Source: Betaproteobacteria bacterium
GTDB taxonomy: Bacteria; Pseudomonadota; Gammaproteobacteria; Burkholderiales; Burkholderiaceae_D
Assembly (NCBI GenBank): GCA_025362735.1
Contig: JANYFL010000009.1
Coordinates: forward strand, 26,476-90,475
DNA: 64,000 bases
Direction of reading: 5' to 3'
Below the pieces are notes generated by a model. That model was not told the DNA's origin. It was given only the letters and a program-made list of their open reading frames with translations, and did not search any database. Each line of letters starts with the position of its first letter. Position 1 is the stretch's first letter. Positions 10,238 to 19,570 of the stretch are shown piece after piece. A program made the position numbers and the translations under genes.

Positions 10238-10257
10238 TTATTACGCACTACCCATAA
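10238..10257. promoter_or_regulatory. Possible LysR operator between permease and regulator
   Basis: The 88-base divergent intergenic region holds TTAT at 10238-10241 and its complement ATAA at 10254-10257 separated by 12 bases. This resembles the T-N11-A dyads bound by LysR-type regulators. Only the spacing and dyad are visible; no second copy is present to confirm it. Confidence 0.3.
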
Positions 10258-10267
10258 TCAAAACACT

Positions 10268-11173
10268 ATGAATGTCAGCTTTCGCCAGCTACGACTTTTT
10301 CTCGCCGTGGCCGAGCGCGGCAGTATCAGTGCAGCGGCACGCGCCTGCCACGTGACCCAGCCCACGGTTTCCATGCAGTTGCGTGAACTCAGCACTGCAG
10401 TGGGCCTGCCTTTATATGAAGTGATCGGTAAGCAGCTTCACTTAACCCCGGCGGGAGAGGAGCTGGCTCAATCGGCACGCGCCATTGTGGATGAATGGTC
10501 AGCCTTTGGCCAGCGCATTGACGCCATGAAAGGCCTCAAGCGCGGACGCTTGCGTGTGGCCGTGGTGAGCACCGCCAAGTATTTCGTTCCCCGGCTGCTC
10601 GGGGGATTTTGCAACCGGCATCCCGAAATCGAAATCGCCTTTGAAGTACTCAATCGTGACGGCATCGTGCAGCGCCTGCGGGATAACCGCGATGATCTGT
10701 ACATCATGTCCATGCCCCCCGCCGATATTGAGGTAGAGCAGCGGGTCTTCCTGCCAAACCCCCTGGTCGTGATTGCGCCAGTCGATCATCCGCTCGCCGC
10801 TGCCTCTCGGAAGAGCGCAAAGATCCAGCTCCGGCAACTGGCAAAGGAACGCTTCATTCTGCGCGAACAAGGCTCCGGTACGCGACTGGCCTGCGATGCT
10901 CACTTCAGGCAGCAGGATTTTCAGCCGCAAGTCCGACTGGAGCTGGGCAGTAATGAAGCCATCAAGCAGGCCGTGGCCGCTGGCATGGGCCTGGCTGTGT
11001 TGTCACAGCATGCCTTGGGCGGGCACACCGTCGATCAGTCGCTGAACATCCTGAACGTCAAGAGCTTTCCGATTCACTCGAACTGGTATCTCGTCCATTT
11101 GCACGGCAAACGCCTGTCGCCGACAGCGCTGGCCTTTCTTGAATTCCTGCATGCGCATACGAAAGATGGATGA
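10268..11173 (+). CDS. LysR-type transcriptional regulator next to the bicarbonate permease
   Basis: Starting at the ATG at 10268 the product has 301 residues, the normal LysR length; the upstream extension of the frame lies within the divergent permease gene. The winged-helix DNA-binding domain spans about residues 1-60 (FRQLRLFLAVAERGS, AARACHVTQPTVSMQL). The remainder is a periplasmic-binding-protein-like effector domain. Its organisation and divergence from an SbtA homologue resemble CbbR/CmpR-type regulators of inorganic carbon genes, so bicarbonate-related control is a reasonable inference. Confidence 0.9.
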   Translation: MNVSFRQLRLFLAVAERGSISAAARACHVTQPTVSMQLRELSTAVGLPLYEVIGKQLHLTPAGEELAQSARAIVDEWSAFGQRIDAMKGLKRGRLRVAVVSTAKYFVPRLLGGFCNRHPEIEIAFEVLNRDGIVQRLRDNRDDLYIMSMPPADIEVEQRVFLPNPLVVIAPVDHPLAAASRKSAKIQLRQLAKERFILREQGSGTRLACDAHFRQQDFQPQVRLELGSNEAIKQAVAAGMGLAVLSQHALGGHTVDQSLNILNVKSFPIHSNWYLVHLHGKRLSPTALAFLEFLHAHTKDG

Positions 11174-11347
11174 TGGAATCATGCTGAACAGAAAGCTTCT
11201 TGATCGGCAGTCACAAGGACACAACCTCCTGGCATTGTGTGTCAACTTGTTATTTTCCCCCGCTTCCATTAAATTTGCGTGCCCTGCATTTCCGCCGGGT
11301 CGGGTTGACACCTTATTCCAGCCCTTTTGATCTTCATAAAAACTACT

Positions 11348-12601
11348 ATGGCATTAATCGTTCATAAATACGGCGGCACGTCGATGGGTTCGACAGAGCG
11401 CATCAAGAATGTTGCCAAACGCGTCGCCAAGTGGCATCAGGCCGGGCATCAGATTGTGGTCGTGCCCTCGGCCATGTCCGGCGAAACCAATCGCATTCTC
11501 GGCCTGGCCAAAGAAATCAGCGCCCAGCCCGACCCGCGTGAACTCGACATGATTGCCTCGACCGGCGAACAGGTCAGTGTCGGCCTGCTCGCCATTGCGC
11601 TTAAGGAACTCGGCTTGAAAGCCATCAGCTATGCGGGTTGGCAGGTACCGATCAAGACCGACAGCGCCTATACCAAGGCACGCATCGAATCGATTGATGA
11701 TGCAAAGGTTCATGCCGACCTGAATAGTGGCGCGGTCGTCATCATCACCGGCTTTCAGGGCGTGGATGCCGGTGGCAATATCACCACGCTGGGTCGTGGT
11801 GGTTCGGACACTTCCGCTGTCGCAGTGGCTGCTGCGCTCAAGGCGGAGGAATGTCTGATTTATACCGATGTCGATGGCGTCTATACCACGGACCCGCGCA
11901 TCGTCAGCGAAGCACGCCGTCTCAAGGTCGTGTCGTTCGAAGAAATGCTGGAAATGGCCAGCCTGGGGTCCAAGGTATTGCAAATCCGCTCGGTGGAATT
12001 CGCCGGCAAATACAAAGTGCCCACGCGCGTGCTGTCGAGCCTGACCGACCCAATGATTCCGCTTGACGAAGAAATGACGTCCGGCACCCTGATTACTTTC
12101 GAGGAAGACGAGAACATGGAACAAGCAGTCATTTCGGGCATCGCATTCAACCGCGACGAAGCCAAGATCACCATTCAAGGCGTACCCGACAAACCCGGTA
12201 TCGCCCACCAGATTCTGGGCCCGGTTGCCGATGCCAATATCGATGTGGACATGATCATCCAGAATCAAGGCATCGGTGGTTTGACCGACTTTTCGTTCAC
12301 GGTACATCGCAACGAATACGCCAAAGCCCTCGATGTGCTCAACAGCAAGGTCAAGAGCGTAATCAGTGCGAACAGCATTGTCGGTGATGACAAGGTGTGT
12401 AAGGTTTCTGCAGTCGGTATCGGCATGCGTTCGCATGTCGGTATTGCCAGCCTGATGTTCCGCACCCTTTCGGAAGAAGGCATCAACATCCAGATGATTT
12501 CCACGTCCGAAATCAAGATCTCGGTCATCATCGACGACAAGTACATGGAACTGGCCGTCCGTGCCCTGCACAAGGCCTTTGGTTTGGATCAGGCCAAGTA
12601 A
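11348..12601 (+). CDS. lysC: Aspartate kinase
   Basis: Aspartokinase phosphorylates aspartate, the first step towards lysine, threonine and methionine. The ATG at 11348 gives 417 residues and the classical opening [14 protein letters not shown]; the track back to 11327 adds only seven unrelated residues. The kinase domain includes [19 protein letters not shown] and [13 protein letters not shown]. Two ACT domains fill the last ~150 residues ([37 protein letters not shown]), the sites of feedback inhibition. Like other betaproteobacterial enzymes it may carry an internal start for a regulatory beta chain, which is not resolvable here. Confidence 0.96.
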   Translation: MALIVHKYGGTSMGSTERIKNVAKRVAKWHQAGHQIVVVPSAMSGETNRILGLAKEISAQPDPRELDMIASTGEQVSVGLLAIALKELGLKAISYAGWQVPIKTDSAYTKARIESIDDAKVHADLNSGAVVIITGFQGVDAGGNITTLGRGGSDTSAVAVAAALKAEECLIYTDVDGVYTTDPRIVSEARRLKVVSFEEMLEMASLGSKVLQIRSVEFAGKYKVPTRVLSSLTDPMIPLDEEMTSGTLITFEEDENMEQAVISGIAFNRDEAKITIQGVPDKPGIAHQILGPVADANIDVDMIIQNQGIGGLTDFSFTVHRNEYAKALDVLNSKVKSVISANSIVGDDKVCKVSAVGIGMRSHVGIASLMFRTLSEEGINIQMISTSEIKISVIIDDKYMELAVRALHKAFGLDQAK

Positions 12602-12687
12602 AAAAGCCGTTCCGGTTTGACCCAAGGGAGTTGAACCGTTAAACTTCGCGCCTCTCGATGTGTGTCGTGCAAACGGCACATTCGGTT

Positions 12688-12780
12688 GGAGACGTGGCCG
12701 AGAGGTCGAAGGCACTCCCCTGCTAAGGGAGCATACGGTCAAAAACTGTATCAAGGGTTCGAATCCCTTCGTCTCCGCCA
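12688..12780 (+). tRNA. tRNA-Ser (anticodon GCU)
   Basis: The acceptor strand GGAGACG at 12688-12694 pairs with CGTCTCC at 12770-12776, followed by discriminator G and an encoded CCA (12778-12780). The anticodon loop in CTCCCCTGCTAAGGGAG reads GCU for serine AGC/AGU codons. A long variable arm (around CATACGGTCAAAAACTGTAT) is as expected for serine, and the T loop GGTTCGAATCC is canonical. It lies 86 bases after lysC and marks the left edge of the accessory region. Confidence 0.97.
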
Positions 12781-12863
12781 ACCAGTCTATTCTGACGCCA
12801 GCAATCTCGCCGTTTCAGATAAAGCACTTCACCATTCGGCCAATATCGGTATCAATCGCCTGC

Positions 12864-13751
12864 TCAAAAGCCATAGAGCGCAGCAGGATTCGATACAAGG
12901 ATTTTGTTGCGCAGGACTTCGTCACCAGTCCATTCGTCGAAGAGATCGACCAATCGACCGACTTCTGGTTGATGCTTGCCCAAGCCAAGGAACGGCCAAT
13001 CGCTTCCCCACAGTAACCGATCAGGCGCGCGTAACAAAGCATCAAAGAATGGCCGGACTTCAGGATAGGCAGGATAGGATTCTGAATTTCTGACCGGGGT
13101 TGTTTTAACCCAGATTGAGCCTTCTCCGAGCAATCCCAAAAGTGACTGGAATGCCGGGTCGTTCACGCCTTTGCTCGCATCAAAATATCCCATGTGGTCA
13201 ATGACGATTGGAATTCCATAGCTCAGCAGTTTCGGGGCTGCGGTAACGATGATTTCGCACTTTGCCCAGATGACCGCATGCCACCCCAATGCACGAAGAC
13301 GTGGCGCAAAGTATTCGAGGTCTTCAAAATTCATCATTCCGGGAGGCCGCTTGGCCGCAGTGTTTCCGATCTCCGTGAACCGCAGTGCTCGAATACCTCC
13401 GGCATTCATCTTTTCGAGTTCGGTATCGGATATCGAACGTTCGGCTACTGCCGTACCGCGCAAACGCGAATTAGAACGTTCCAGTGCATTCAGCGTTGCA
13501 CGACAATCGAACCCCGCAGCGCCTGCGTGAACGACAACACCGTGCGAAAAGCCCACGTAATCAAGCATGGCGATATAAGCTTCGTACGGCGCTAGTGGAG
13601 GCGTGTAGAGGCGTTCAGGCGCGAGCGGGAAGCGATCATAGGGGCCAAACACATGCGCATGAACATCTACTGCCCCCTGTGGTAAAGGACGTTTAGGCTT
13701 GACCAAAGATGGTGCAACAATCGGATCATTCACAGGTGAAAGCATTTTCAT
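12864..13751 (-). CDS. Amidohydrolase-2 / 2-pyrone-4,6-dicarboxylate lactonase-like hydrolase (copy 1)
   Basis: This 295-residue TIM-barrel metal hydrolase resembles LigI, which opens the lactone of 2-pyrone-4,6-dicarboxylate. Motifs are VDVHAHVFGP near residue 28 (HxH), the IDHMG segment and WGSDWPF, whose Asp is the catalytic base in the family. Relatives also open other muconolactone-like rings, so the substrate is open. ATG at 13751 follows GAGGAA. It is the last gene of the minus-strand block, 44 bases after the CocE hydrolase. A paralogue sits at 43878; the first 50 aligned residues are about half identical. Confidence 0.85.
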   Translation of the reverse strand: MKMLSPVNDPIVAPSLVKPKRPLPQGAVDVHAHVFGPYDRFPLAPERLYTPPLAPYEAYIAMLDYVGFSHGVVVHAGAAGFDCRATLNALERSNSRLRGTAVAERSISDTELEKMNAGGIRALRFTEIGNTAAKRPPGMMNFEDLEYFAPRLRALGWHAVIWAKCEIIVTAAPKLLSYGIPIVIDHMGYFDASKGVNDPAFQSLLGLLGEGSIWVKTTPVRNSESYPAYPEVRPFFDALLRAPDRLLWGSDWPFLGLGKHQPEVGRLVDLFDEWTGDEVLRNKILVSNPAALYGF

Positions 13752-13795
13752 TTCCTCAGCAGATCAAGCGGCATTCGAGATTCCAACAGCCTCTT

Positions 13796-15604
13796 TTAGT
13801 TTTTGTCTGCACGATCTGGATCCAACGGAATAATGGGCAACAGAAGATGAGATGGATACTGGTTGTTGTGATAAATCTTGTGGACGGTTGTCTTGCTACT
13901 GCACAGGTGATAGGGGATATATTCGGCACCAGTGAGACCGCCCACTCCGGTCGGGAAATCCATACTCATGATTTCCAGGCATATGCGATGGCCTTGCTTG
14001 AAAAGATTGGCCGTTGACATGATTTCAATCGCATATTCGTTGACTTCACCCGGCACAACTTCGCGCTGCGTTTCACGCCGCATCAAATGCCAGGGCTTCT
14101 CCGGTCTTGATCGTTTTTCATCGAGTACACGATGCGAGGCCTTGAGCCAGCCGCGTGTCAACTCGCGTTCGGGGAGATCGGCCGAAACGTCATAGTCACC
14201 TGCCCTTCCTGAACGCGCGGATTCATCAGGGCCAATATCTTTCAAAACAACAATCCAGTTGGTGTCCGGTTGATCAATCGCGGCATGCAGATAAAGTGAA
14301 ATGGGCCCAGCTACCAGAGTGTCTTCAGCCAGCGGTTCAGTCATATAGCGCAGCCGCTCGACCTTTCTGGTTTGCGATGGTGGCATTTGTGCGAACAGAT
14401 CGGGTTCGACGTAACCATCGCGGCCACCCCTTGTAAATGGTTCAGTACGTAGCCGTTCCCAACTATGCAGGTAGTACTTGGTCCATTGTGTTTCGGGCAG
14501 TGGCCAGTCATTCGCAACACGCCATTTGTTCTCGCCCATCACCCAATACTTGACGTGCGGCTCATCCATCACGCCCGTATCAATCCCCTTTAACCAGTGG
14601 TCATACCATTTAACGATTTCATCATGGAATGAACGCCACGGACGTTCCATGATCGTTGGACCGGTAAACATCAGTTTCTTGGGCGACTTCAAACCACGAT
14701 ACCAACTCTGAGCGCCCTGAAGATGGGACTTGTAGGTATAGGCGTACCAGCCTGATCCGGTGTAAGCCGGTATCTTTATCTTGGTGAAATTGGTTTCGGC
14801 CTGCTGAATCAAGGCTTCGCTGTCGTAGGGATTGATCAGCGTATTGAACAGCATTTTTGACTTCTGACCCTTCATCGTCAGGATGTTGTAGAACTGCGTA
14901 TACATCCTGTTGTCGGGATTCGCCATTGCGGTTTTCCAATGCCCTTCCATTTCCGGAGAAAGGGGGCCGGGCTTTCCTTGAGAACCATGGGTGACGCTGC
15001 CCACTTCGAGCATGTACGGAAAACTGTGGACAACACTGCCAGGAAAACGATCACGAAAATCGCGATAAGCGGGGCCCGGATCGTAGGGAAAAATGGCCTT
15101 CAGTGAAGGAGGTTGCAAAGCGGCGGCCTGAAACTGCGCAGCCCCGTAAGCCGAGATACCGATCATGCCGATGTTGCCGTCGCACCAGGGTTGCTGCGCC
15201 AGCCATTCAATCAAGTCGTAGTAATCCCAGGTGGGCACCCCACCCGATTCCGATTTACCCGATCCGCGTGCCTGACCGATGACATGCGCATAACCGCGCG
15301 AAACCAGAAAATCAGTATCTCCCGCTTCGAGTGAACCGCCCCACAGTGTTGACCAGGCGGGCTGTGGCGGCAGCACCTCCAAAACTTCAGGTGCCAGTAC
15401 GTCTTTGTTATACGCAGCAATCGCTAGGAGCGCCGGTACCTTCTGCGATGTATCCGGCCGGAAAATATCAATGCAAAGTGAGACCTGGTCGCGCATCGGC
15501 ACCATGACGTCTCGTTCCTGAATCACATGCTCATGGACGGGCTCGGTGCGATAGGTGATCGGAGGCGAATCGAAAGTCCCCCCCAGTAAATTTTTTGTGT
15601 CCAT
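13796..15604 (-). CDS. CocE/NonD (peptidase S15) family hydrolase, copy 1
   Basis: This large alpha/beta hydrolase family includes cocaine esterase and acylases, which cut esters or amides. From the ATG at 15604 (GAGGA five bases upstream) it has 602 residues; the TTG at 15622 is a weaker choice. The N-terminal catalytic domain has the nucleophile motif GISAYG (Ser151) and the family's DYYDLIEWLAQQPWCDGNIG lead. A C-terminal jelly-roll follows (DLPERELTRGWLKASHR, LFKQGHRICLEI). Cocaine esterase has its catalytic His in a GPWSH segment; here the equivalent reads GPTIMERPW without that His. No signal peptide is seen. Confidence 0.88.
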   Translation of the reverse strand: MDTKNLLGGTFDSPPITYRTEPVHEHVIQERDVMVPMRDQVSLCIDIFRPDTSQKVPALLAIAAYNKDVLAPEVLEVLPPQPAWSTLWGGSLEAGDTDFLVSRGYAHVIGQARGSGKSESGGVPTWDYYDLIEWLAQQPWCDGNIGMIGISAYGAAQFQAAALQPPSLKAIFPYDPGPAYRDFRDRFPGSVVHSFPYMLEVGSVTHGSQGKPGPLSPEMEGHWKTAMANPDNRMYTQFYNILTMKGQKSKMLFNTLINPYDSEALIQQAETNFTKIKIPAYTGSGWYAYTYKSHLQGAQSWYRGLKSPKKLMFTGPTIMERPWRSFHDEIVKWYDHWLKGIDTGVMDEPHVKYWVMGENKWRVANDWPLPETQWTKYYLHSWERLRTEPFTRGGRDGYVEPDLFAQMPPSQTRKVERLRYMTEPLAEDTLVAGPISLYLHAAIDQPDTNWIVVLKDIGPDESARSGRAGDYDVSADLPERELTRGWLKASHRVLDEKRSRPEKPWHLMRRETQREVVPGEVNEYAIEIMSTANLFKQGHRICLEIMSMDFPTGVGGLTGAEYIPYHLCSSKTTVHKIYHNNQYPSHLLLPIIPLDPDRADKN

Positions 15605-15670
15605 TGAAATCCTCGAAGTCAAATGTGATTAAACCGTCAAATCTGATGATTCAAAGCCAGAGCAACCGCA

Positions 15671-16465
15671 TTAATCCCTGCCAACATCGAGCAAAAAAGG
15701 AATGACGGTGGCAGCAAATAGATCAGGTGCCTGGACCGGCAAGAAATGTCCTGAAGCCACTTCAACATATGAAGAGTTTGCGACACTCTTTGCGATCTGT
15801 TCCGTCTGAATTGGTGGACGGATCGGATCGTACGTGCAACCGATAAAAAGGGTCGGGCATGCAATTCTGGACAGGTCAGAATTGAGATGCGTCTGCACAA
15901 CCAGTCGGCTTATCGCCGCGAAACTTTCGGGGTCATTCCCCATCCAGCGAAGGCGGTAACGATCAAAGCGTGCTTTATCGTTACGCAAGTGTTCGGCATA
16001 AGATTTCGTCAGACTCGTGTCGATAACGGCACGTAACCCCTTGGTCTCGACTGCACTGATCCGCGCCTCCAGCGCTGGTAAAGCGGCCACAGGGACACCG
16101 TCACAAACCGGACTTGAAACAACCAATCGCTTGACTCGCGTTGGATAACGCGCCGCAAATGCAATGGCAATGGCAGCTCCCATGGCAGGCGCGACCAGAT
16201 GGCAAGCTTGAGAGATGCTAAGTGCATCAAGCAGGCCGAGAAGATCAGCGACACTGCTTTCAATCGTGATATCACTGGACTTTTCGGAAAGACCAAAGCC
16301 GCGTTGATCGTAGCGGAGTACCTGGAATTCTTTTTCAAACTCCACCATTGATTCGTCCCAGCTTTCAATCGCCCCGCCAATCTCGTGTACGAGAACGACA
16401 ACCTCAGTTCCTTTACCACTGAGCGTATATCTAAGACTGACGCCATTTGCTTCGATCCATTCCAA
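15671..16465 (-). CDS. Alpha/beta hydrolase, enol-lactonase-like, lacking the nucleophile Ser
   Basis: This 264-residue alpha/beta-fold protein resembles 3-oxoadipate enol-lactonases (PcaD). The start is TTG at 16465 with AAGGAG six bases upstream; no in-frame ATG is nearby. The oxyanion region VLVHEIGGAIESWD and the strand RYDQRGFGLS are typical. The nucleophile elbow, normally GxSxG, reads APAMG at 92-96, so Ala94 stands where the Ser should be. The acid (TYDPIRPP) and His (SGHFLPVQAP) are kept. It may be a lyase, a binding protein or a non-canonical hydrolase. It belongs to the minus-strand block. Confidence 0.85.
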   Translation of the reverse strand: MEWIEANGVSLRYTLSGKGTEVVVLVHEIGGAIESWDESMVEFEKEFQVLRYDQRGFGLSEKSSDITIESSVADLLGLLDALSISQACHLVAPAMGAAIAIAFAARYPTRVKRLVVSSPVCDGVPVAALPALEARISAVETKGLRAVIDTSLTKSYAEHLRNDKARFDRYRLRWMGNDPESFAAISRLVVQTHLNSDLSRIACPTLFIGCTYDPIRPPIQTEQIAKSVANSSYVEVASGHFLPVQAPDLFAATVIPFLLDVGRD

Positions 16466-16710
16466 AGCTTTCTCCTTTATTATTTAATCGCCGAAAAGGT
16501 ACGAACACCTTCCATGTAGATAAGCTTCAGCGAGCAAGGTATCAATGAAGTGATCGCTAGACCAGACTAGAAATGGCAAATCAGATTTGCGGTTTTATGC
16601 AAACAGTCAATCGAGTATCCGAACTGTCTATTAAACAAAGGCAGTGTCCCTTTGACGCTGCCGTAAGTCCCAAATGAAATTGGCTGATACAACTACTTGT
16701 GTAGCGAGTT

Positions 16711-18219
16711 CTATACGGCGGTCGCAGCAACAAGATACGAGAGGAAAACCCCTTTCGGATCATATTTCGCACGCAGCGCTTCGAGCCGTTGACTCGCATG
16801 AGGTGAAAGATAACTCTGTGAATGAGCCAGCATGTTTTCGTCGTTCATCTGCCCACCAACAGACAGCGAGGACAGGTGATTCATTTGTTCGACTGGCCAT
16901 TTTTCCATCGCCTCGTCCTGAGCTGGATCAGTCCAGATTGAATACGCACCGAGAAAGACATCTGCCTGAACGGAAAGTGCCATATCTGGCCACTTTCTTT
17001 GGGGACCCCAATTCAACCAAAATACATGGGAACGAGGGGACGGAAGATCAGTGAACAGTTTTCGGAGTTTAGGTACCAGTTCTTCGGCGCTCGCATTCGT
17101 ATACATATTGTCGCAACCAAACCGGTTTCCTTTTGGGTCAGCCGCATAACCGCTTGTATAACGCTCATCCAGGTTTGTCTTCTTTCCAACCAGCCGGAAA
17201 GTAGCTTTGCTCACGACTGGACAAGTTTCAAGTAGTGCCAAAGCTTGATCCGCCTGCTCTTCGGTGTCGGTCAGTGCGAGCGCCGCCACGGTCAATCTCA
17301 CCGGAGCCCAAGCGCCCGTTTTCGGATCGTGTGCGGTTGAGACAATCACCAGTTCCATATAAGGGGGCACTTGTGGAACCAGGTTGCGAGCCCAGGTAAA
17401 CAAGTCTTCGAGAACATCGGCCGTATAGGTGTATACGCTGGCTTTCATTACCGGCGGCAGAGGATGGGCCCGTAATTGAATACGCGTGACGACGCCAAAG
17501 AAACCCGAACCCGCTCCGCGAGCAGCCCAAAGATAGTCACTATTTTGCGTTTCATCGGCACGAATCAATTCACCTTCCGCATTGACCACATCAATCGCCA
17601 GAATGTGTTCACTGCCATTGCCCCACAGACGTGAATTCCAGCCAAAGCCGCCGCACATCACGAATCCTCCGATACCAACGGTTGGATGGTGAGCAGTGGG
17701 AATGATCAGTCCAAGAGGATTGAGTTCTGCATTAATACGCGAGCCGACAACACCGGGATTCGTCCATAGGGTCTGATTGGGCGCGTCTATCGTGACGTCT
17801 TGCATACGCGAGAGGTCGATCAGCATTGCCCCCCCGCGGATATGCGGGGAGGTCCAGCTATGGCCACCTGACCTTCTGCCCACTTTGAGATGGTTATCTC
17901 GAGCAAAACGAACTGCTGCCATCACGTCCCTGTCGCTCTCGGCCAGCACGATCACTTCTGGAAAGCGCTTGGGCTTGTTCTCCCTGTAGACGGCGGCACC
18001 ACGCGCATTTTCGTAATCGGCATCGCCTCGCCACAAAACAGTTCCTTGAATGGCCTTGTTCAAGGCAAGTTTTTCTTTAGGTGGAATGGTCTTGGTGGCC
18101 TTGGCTTCAGCATAGCGAACAAGCGAAAGCTCGGCCGATCCACACCCTGCCAACGCGATAAAACTTTTCAGAACAGTACGGCGCTTGCTTGAAATGTTCT
18201 GTGCGATTGTGCGATCCAT
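16711..18219 (-). CDS. Tat-exported BBE-type FAD-linked oxidase
   Basis: This 502-residue berberine-bridge-enzyme-like oxidase has a PCMH FAD domain. The ATG at 18219 is preferred (GGAGACAAC just upstream) over the TTG at 18234. It opens with a twin-arginine signal: KRRTVLKSF (Arg13-Arg14) then a hydrophobic stretch, so export with bound FAD is likely. His120 in GRRSGGHSW is the residue that links covalently to FAD. The Cys that gives the second link in bicovalent enzymes is replaced by His178 (HPTVGIGG). Family members oxidise alcohols, sugars or benzylic carbons with oxygen. A 245-base gap separates it from the next gene. Confidence 0.87.
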   Translation of the reverse strand: MDRTIAQNISSKRRTVLKSFIALAGCGSAELSLVRYAEAKATKTIPPKEKLALNKAIQGTVLWRGDADYENARGAAVYRENKPKRFPEVIVLAESDRDVMAAVRFARDNHLKVGRRSGGHSWTSPHIRGGAMLIDLSRMQDVTIDAPNQTLWTNPGVVGSRINAELNPLGLIIPTAHHPTVGIGGFVMCGGFGWNSRLWGNGSEHILAIDVVNAEGELIRADETQNSDYLWAARGAGSGFFGVVTRIQLRAHPLPPVMKASVYTYTADVLEDLFTWARNLVPQVPPYMELVIVSTAHDPKTGAWAPVRLTVAALALTDTEEQADQALALLETCPVVSKATFRLVGKKTNLDERYTSGYAADPKGNRFGCDNMYTNASAEELVPKLRKLFTDLPSPRSHVFWLNWGPQRKWPDMALSVQADVFLGAYSIWTDPAQDEAMEKWPVEQMNHLSSLSVGGQMNDENMLAHSQSYLSPHASQRLEALRAKYDPKGVFLSYLVAATAV

Positions 18220-18346
18220 GTTGTCTCCAATCAAAGCTGTGACTTGATCTGTCCATGGTCAGGACAGCCAATTTTCGATTCATGATCAAGCCTGTTGACA
18301 CAGAGGAAACGATCCCTGATCAATTACTTAATCGGTCTCCTGCTTA

Positions 18347-18793
18347 TTACAAGGTCGTACAGGTGAGTACGGCTTCTTCACTGACAGGTTGTGTTTGAAC
18401 AAACTCGATCAGATTGCCTGCGTTGTCCCGGATAAATGCATTGGATCCGAACTTGAATTCTTTCACCCAAACAATATCGGCGCCACGACGTTGCAGTTCA
18501 TCCGCCAGAAAACGCACATTTTCGACCGCGAAAGATACGTGCTTATTGCCATGTGTACGCAAATCCAGATTCGGTTCACGACGGTCTGAAGGCAATTGAT
18601 TTGCGTCCGCAAGTTCGAACAATTCCACATACAGTGGGCCGTTGCGCATCATGGCAATCGTTCCAGGAATGGACTCGACGTAATATCGCCGTTCTAGTTT
18701 GAAGTCGAGAACATCGCGATACCAGGTAATCGACTCATCGATATTGGGGACACTGACTCCAATATGGTGATGCCAGAACTTAAGCTCGCTCAT
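18347..18793 (-). CDS. VOC-family protein with intact metal-ligand pattern
   Basis: This 148-residue glyoxalase-fold protein has one beta-alpha-beta pair per half. Unlike the two VOC proteins near 1410 it keeps all four likely metal ligands: His in HHIGVSV, Glu in LYVELFEL, His in NKHVSFAV and Glu in NLIEFVQ. This pattern is seen in glyoxalases, methylmalonyl-CoA epimerase-like enzymes and small isomerases or dioxygenases. It starts 6 bases after the SDR stop and precedes the FAD oxidase. It is far too short to be a canonical two-domain extradiol ring-cleavage dioxygenase. Confidence 0.85.
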   Translation of the reverse strand: MSELKFWHHHIGVSVPNIDESITWYRDVLDFKLERRYYVESIPGTIAMMRNGPLYVELFELADANQLPSDRREPNLDLRTHGNKHVSFAVENVRFLADELQRRGADIVWVKEFKFGSNAFIRDNAGNLIEFVQTQPVSEEAVLTCTTL

Positions 18794-18799
18794 GGATAT

Positions 18800-19570
18800 T
18801 CACGCCGCCATAATGCCGCCATCAACCGGGAAGTTCGCCCCAGTTATCCAGCTCGATTCATCGGAAGCAAGGAAGACCGCGCAATAAGCAATGTCTTCCG
18901 GTTTGCCCAGTCGCTTCATCGGTATGCGTGCCAACAGGGCATCGCGAATTGCTCCGCCGGTCCCACCTGCTGATTCTGTCGCAGGGGTAACAATCAAGCC
19001 CGGAGAAATTGTATTGGCACGGATATACGGGCCCCCTTCAATCGCGTACTGACGCGTCATTCCAAGTACCGCCGCTTTGCCGGCGCAATGCGCGAGCATA
19101 CCGAAGTTGGTCGATCCCCGAAACGCTGACACAGAGGCAAAATTAATAATAGAACCACGACCACTTTTTAGAAGATGTGGCCACGCTGCTTTAGTGGCAA
19201 GAAAAACCAGATCGGCTTCACCGACCATCGTCGGTATCCATTCTTTTTCGTAGTCCATTTCATGAACCGTCGCCATATGTGGCGGAATAGCAGCTGCATT
19301 TAATAAAACATCAATGCGTCCATATCGTGACGCGGCATGCTCGACATAGCGTTCGACCTGCTCTGGCTTGGTCAAATCCACAGGCGCAATCACTTCGATT
19401 TCAAAACCTTGTTCACGAGCCATGGCGGCTGTTGCATTTGCGGTCTCTGGATTGATATCACAGCCGATCACGATCGCGCCTTCTTTGGCAAACATTAAAG
19501 CGCAGCCTCTGCCTATGCCGGCCCCGATTCCGGTAACCAAAGCGATTTTATTTGCGAGTCGTTGCACCAT
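18800..19570 (-). CDS. SDR-family oxidoreductase with His in place of the catalytic Tyr
   Basis: This 256-residue classical-length short-chain dehydrogenase/reductase binds NAD(P) through TGIGAGIG (residues 13-20) and has NAAAI after beta-4. The Ser (INFASVS) and Lys165 of the active site are present, but the Tyr of YxxxK is His161 (HCAGK). Known SDR chemistry depends on that Tyr, so activity must be altered, lost or use another acid. The C-terminal FPVDGG loop is normal. It is the first gene of the minus-strand block, followed closely by VOC, FAD oxidase, alpha/beta hydrolase, CocE and amidohydrolase. Confidence 0.88.
   Translation of the reverse strand: MVQRLANKIALVTGIGAGIGRGCALMFAKEGAIVIGCDINPETANATAAMAREQGFEIEVIAPVDLTKPEQVERYVEHAASRYGRIDVLLNAAAIPPHMATVHEMDYEKEWIPTMVGEADLVFLATKAAWPHLLKSGRGSIINFASVSAFRGSTNFGMLAHCAGKAAVLGMTRQYAIEGGPYIRANTISPGLIVTPATESAGGTGGAIRDALLARIPMKRLGKPEDIAYCAVFLASDESSWITGANFPVDGGIMAA

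Noticed and set aside
12688..12780. tRNA-Ser as integration site for a mobile island covering 12.8-50 kb
   Set aside because: I find no integrase, transposase or second copy of the tRNA 3' end at the right edge. The position between two tRNA genes is suggestive only.
11354..12781. Open 475-residue frame antisense to lysC and tRNA-Ser
   Set aside because: It starts inside the tRNA-Ser complement and runs opposite a clear lysC gene with no family resemblance. Such frames arise from codon bias in the real gene.
18347..18793. Extradiol ring-cleavage dioxygenase
   Set aside because: The protein has the VOC fold and metal ligands but only 148 residues, half the usual extradiol enzyme, so no ring-cleavage claim is made.
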